Source of the DNA: Bacteroidaceae bacterium
Lineage (GTDB): Bacteria; Bacteroidota; Bacteroidia; Bacteroidales; Bacteroidaceae
NCBI GenBank assembly: GCA_017551845.1
Contig: JAFZKR010000015.1
Location: forward strand, 1 to 17,889
Reading direction: 5' to 3'
DNA: 17,889 nucleotides
Shown here: piece by piece, positions 15,966 through 17,889 of the stretch
Position numbering within the stretch: the first letter of the stretch is position 1
Layout: each line of letters opens with the position of its first letter
Program-made: the position numbers and the translations under genes
The notes under the pieces: generated by a model
The model's database searches: none
What the model saw: only the letters and a program-made list of their open reading frames with translations
What the model was told of the DNA's origin: nothing

Positions 15966-17411
15966 ATGTCAAATTACAAAGAAAACGGAAGCAGAGCGTA
16001 CTTGTACGGTATCTGCGCAGTAGCCGTCATCGGAGGACTCCTGTTCGGCTACGACACCGCTGTGATTTCAGGAGCTGAACAGGCGTTACAGAAATTCTTC
16101 GCCAGCGGATTAGGAGATTTTTATACAACTAGCATCCATGGATTCGTTGTTTCATCGGCCTTGATAGGTTGCATTATCGGAGGTTTGATTTCCGGCCTTA
16201 TGGCAACCCGGCTTGGTCGCAGGAACGCACTTATCCTGGCTTCCATCTTTTTCTTCCTTTCAGCATTAGGAAGCTACATGCCGGAGTTCCTCTTCCGTCC
16301 CGGTTTTGAAAAATTCCAGCCCGGCGAGGCAACAAAAGGACTCATGTGGGCATTCATTCTCTACAGGGTTCTTGGAGGTGTCGGAGTAGGTATGGCATCA
16401 GCCATCTGCCCGATGTATATAGCTGAGGTTGCGCCCGCAAACATACGCGGCACACTGGTATCTTGTAACCAGTTCGCCATCATTTTCGGCCAGTTGGTCG
16501 TATATTTCATCAACTTCCTGATCCGCAGCGGATTGGCTGACACCCCCGAACTCATTCAGGCCGCTATGGTAGATATAGGATGGCGCAAGATGTTCGTCAG
16601 CGAGGCATTCCCGGCCGGTGCATTCGGACTGTTACTGCTGCTGGTACCCAAGACCCCACGTTACCTTGTTATGAGGGGCAACACCCAGAAAGCTCTCGAT
16701 GTCCTTACACGCATCAATGGAGAGAGTCGTGCCCAGAGCATCCTTGCTGAAATCAAGGAGACCATGATCGAGAAAAAGGAGAAGATTTTCTCATACGGTG
16801 TTCTGGTAATCGTAGTAGGCGTACTTCTCTCGTTCTTCCAGCAGGCAGTGGGTATCAATGTCGTGCTTTATTATGCTCCGCGTATATTCCAGAACATGGG
16901 CTCAAGCGGTGATGCAGCTATGGTGCAGACAGTCGTTATGGGTGTCGTCAACATAATATTCACGGTTCTGGCCATCCTTACAGTTGACAGATGGGGCCGC
17001 AAACCTCTGCTCATCATCGGCTCCATAGGAATGGCTATAGGCATGATTGCCTTGAGCATACTCTCGTTCTGCGATGTCATAGGCGTAGCTGCATTGGTAT
17101 TCATCATCATCTATACCGCATCTTTCATGATGTCATGGGGTCCCATCTGCTGGGTTCTTATCTCAGAAATATTCCCCAATACCATTCGCGGTAATGCAGT
17201 TGCTATCGCAGTTGCAGCACAGTGGATTTCGAACTACATTGTGTCTTCCACATTCCCCTCACTCTGCGAATGGAGCATCGGCGGTACATATCTGATTTAC
17301 GCCGCATTCTCCATCCTTTCGGCACTATTCGTACTCAGGATGGTTCCCGAAACCAAGGGCAAGACTCTGGAGGAGATGAGCGCTTTGTGGCGCAGCAAGA
17401 TGAAGAAGTAA
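15966..17411 (+). CDS. xylE: MFS sugar porter, XylE-like sugar:proton symporter
   Basis: A 481-residue, twelve-helix major facilitator of the sugar porter family. Motifs in order are GGLLFGYDTAVISG (23-36) with Asp30, RLGRR (82-86), LYRVLGGVGVG with Arg134, NQFAIIFGQ (168-176), PKTPR (228-232), QQAVGIN (292-298), DRWGRKP (341-347), SWGPICWVLISEIFPNTIRG (390-409) and PETKG (461-465). Asp30 and Arg134 match the proton-coupling pair of E. coli XylE, and the QQ..N and Trp residues match its sugar site. Xylose is the likeliest substrate, but glucose, arabinose or galactose relatives look alike. No pentose catabolic genes are in the window. It is monocistronic, with its own promoter and a terminator after it. 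The ATG follows TTATTAAA, without an SD. Confidence 0.9.
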   Translation: MSNYKENGSRAYLYGICAVAVIGGLLFGYDTAVISGAEQALQKFFASGLGDFYTTSIHGFVVSSALIGCIIGGLISGLMATRLGRRNALILASIFFFLSALGSYMPEFLFRPGFEKFQPGEATKGLMWAFILYRVLGGVGVGMASAICPMYIAEVAPANIRGTLVSCNQFAIIFGQLVVYFINFLIRSGLADTPELIQAAMVDIGWRKMFVSEAFPAGAFGLLLLLVPKTPRYLVMRGNTQKALDVLTRINGESRAQSILAEIKETMIEKKEKIFSYGVLVIVVGVLLSFFQQAVGINVVLYYAPRIFQNMGSSGDAAMVQTVVMGVVNIIFTVLAILTVDRWGRKPLLIIGSIGMAIGMIALSILSFCDVIGVAALVFIIIYTASFMMSWGPICWVLISEIFPNTIRGNAVAIAVAAQWISNYIVSSTFPSLCEWSIGGTYLIYAAFSILSALFVLRMVPETKGKTLEEMSALWRSKMKK

Positions 17412-17424
17412 TAAACTTCAAAGC

Positions 17425-17465
17425 AAAAAAGAAAGGCCCGCAAACTTGCGAGCCTTTCTTTTTTT
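17425..17465. terminator. bidirectional terminator between the transporter gene and asd
   Basis: AAAAAAGAAAGGC and GCCTTTCTTTTTTT form the outer stem of a hairpin, with CGCAA/TTGCG pairing inside after one C-A mismatch. Runs of A on the left and T on the right make it usable from both strands. It lies 13 nt past the transporter stop and 13 nt past the asd stop on the other strand, exactly between convergent genes. Confidence 0.9.
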
Positions 17466-17478
17466 GTGGGTTCATTGA

Positions 17479-17889
17479 TTACTTAACCACGCCCTGTTTA
17501 ATCAGATATTCGGCAATCTGAACGGCGTTCAGAGCTGCGCCCTTGCGGATCTGGTCACCTACGATCCAGAAACACATTACATTGGGGTTTGCTATGTCCT
17601 TGCGTATACGGCCCACATAAACGGGATCTGTACCGGCCAGGAACAGCGGCATTGGGTACTCCTTCTTGGCGGGATCATCCATCAGAACAAGGCCCTCACC
17701 ATTCTTTACAGCCTCACGGAAAGCCTCTACTGATACAGGCTGCTCAGTCTCGGCCCAAATGGCTTCAGAGTGACAGCGCAGTGCAGGAACGCGTACGCAT
17801 GTGGCGCTGCACTTGATATCGTTGTGGAACATCTTGCGGGTCTCATAGAACATCTTCTCCTCCTCCTTGGTGTAACCGCTCTCCTTGAA
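17479..17889 (-). CDS. asd: aspartate-semialdehyde dehydrogenase, C-terminal part (cut by window edge)
   Basis: The last 136 codons are present; the frame runs off the right edge. The enzyme reduces aspartyl phosphate to aspartate semialdehyde with NADPH, the shared step toward lysine, diaminopimelate, threonine and methionine. The visible part includes [18 protein letters not shown], holding the conserved Arg and the catalytic His of the family, then [18 protein letters not shown] and [20 protein letters not shown] followed by AEYLI, the usual C-terminal helix. The catalytic Cys lies in the missing part. It converges on the transporter gene and shares its terminator. Confidence 0.95.
   Translation of the reverse strand, partial: FKESGYTKEEEKMFYETRKMFHNDIKCSATCVRVPALRCHSEAIWAETEQPVSVEAFREAVKNGEGLVLMDDPAKKEYPMPLFLAGTDPVYVGRIRKDIANPNVMCFWIVGDQIRKGAALNAVQIAEYLIKQGVVK

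Noticed and set aside
1..17889. CRISPR arrays, tRNA or rRNA genes, insertion sequences, phage or defence genes
   Set aside because: None seen: no regularly spaced repeats, no tRNA-like cloverleaf in the gaps, and no transposase or integrase motifs. Almost all sequence is accounted for by housekeeping genes.

Overview
The window is a conserved housekeeping locus from a member of the Bacteroidota, most likely order Bacteroidales. The evidence is the ribosomal protein sequences (C-minus L36, long zinc-free S14, short S7 tail, '[12 protein letters not shown]' in L3), the order secY-map-infA-rpmJ-rpsM, the lack of tuf between fusA and rpsJ, a DUF3467 gene beside rpsL, start regions that are A-rich and mostly lack Shine-Dalgarno (SD) sequences, and promoter-like matches to the Bacteroidota consensus TTTG/TAnnTTTG. 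No genus is claimed.

Layout. Positions 1-15184 on the minus strand form one long ribosomal superoperon, read right to left: rpsL, rpsG, fusA (str part); rpsJ, rplC, rplD, rplW, rplB, rpsS, rplV, rpsC, rplP, rpmC, rpsQ (S10 part); rplN, rplX, rplE, rpsN, rpsH, rplF, rplR, rpsE, rpmD, rplO, secY (spc part); then map, infA, rpmJ and the first 29 codons of rpsM (alpha part), cut by the left edge. Spacing runs from 1-nt overlaps to about 110 nt. I see no terminator inside, and the only convincing promoter is just upstream of rpsL.

Upstream of rpsL, a DUF3467 gene (15383-15694, minus) appears to be its own unit, with a candidate promoter in front and a 12-bp hairpin between its stop and the rpsL promoter. 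A divergent region (15695-15965) separates it from a plus-strand XylE-like sugar:proton symporter (15966-17411). A bidirectional terminator hairpin follows, then the 3' part of asd (aspartate-semialdehyde dehydrogenase, minus), cut by the right edge.

Together the large cluster makes ribosomal proteins of both subunits, the elongation factor that drives translocation, initiation factor IF-1, the SecY channel and the methionine aminopeptidase that trims nascent chains. The transporter and asd are separate metabolic genes.

I found no new defence, mobile or biosynthetic system. The points most worth checking are a hydrophobic N-terminal extension on SecY, a full-consensus SD site before rpmD in a phylum that rarely uses such sites, and the separation of rpoBC from the DUF3467-rpsL junction.
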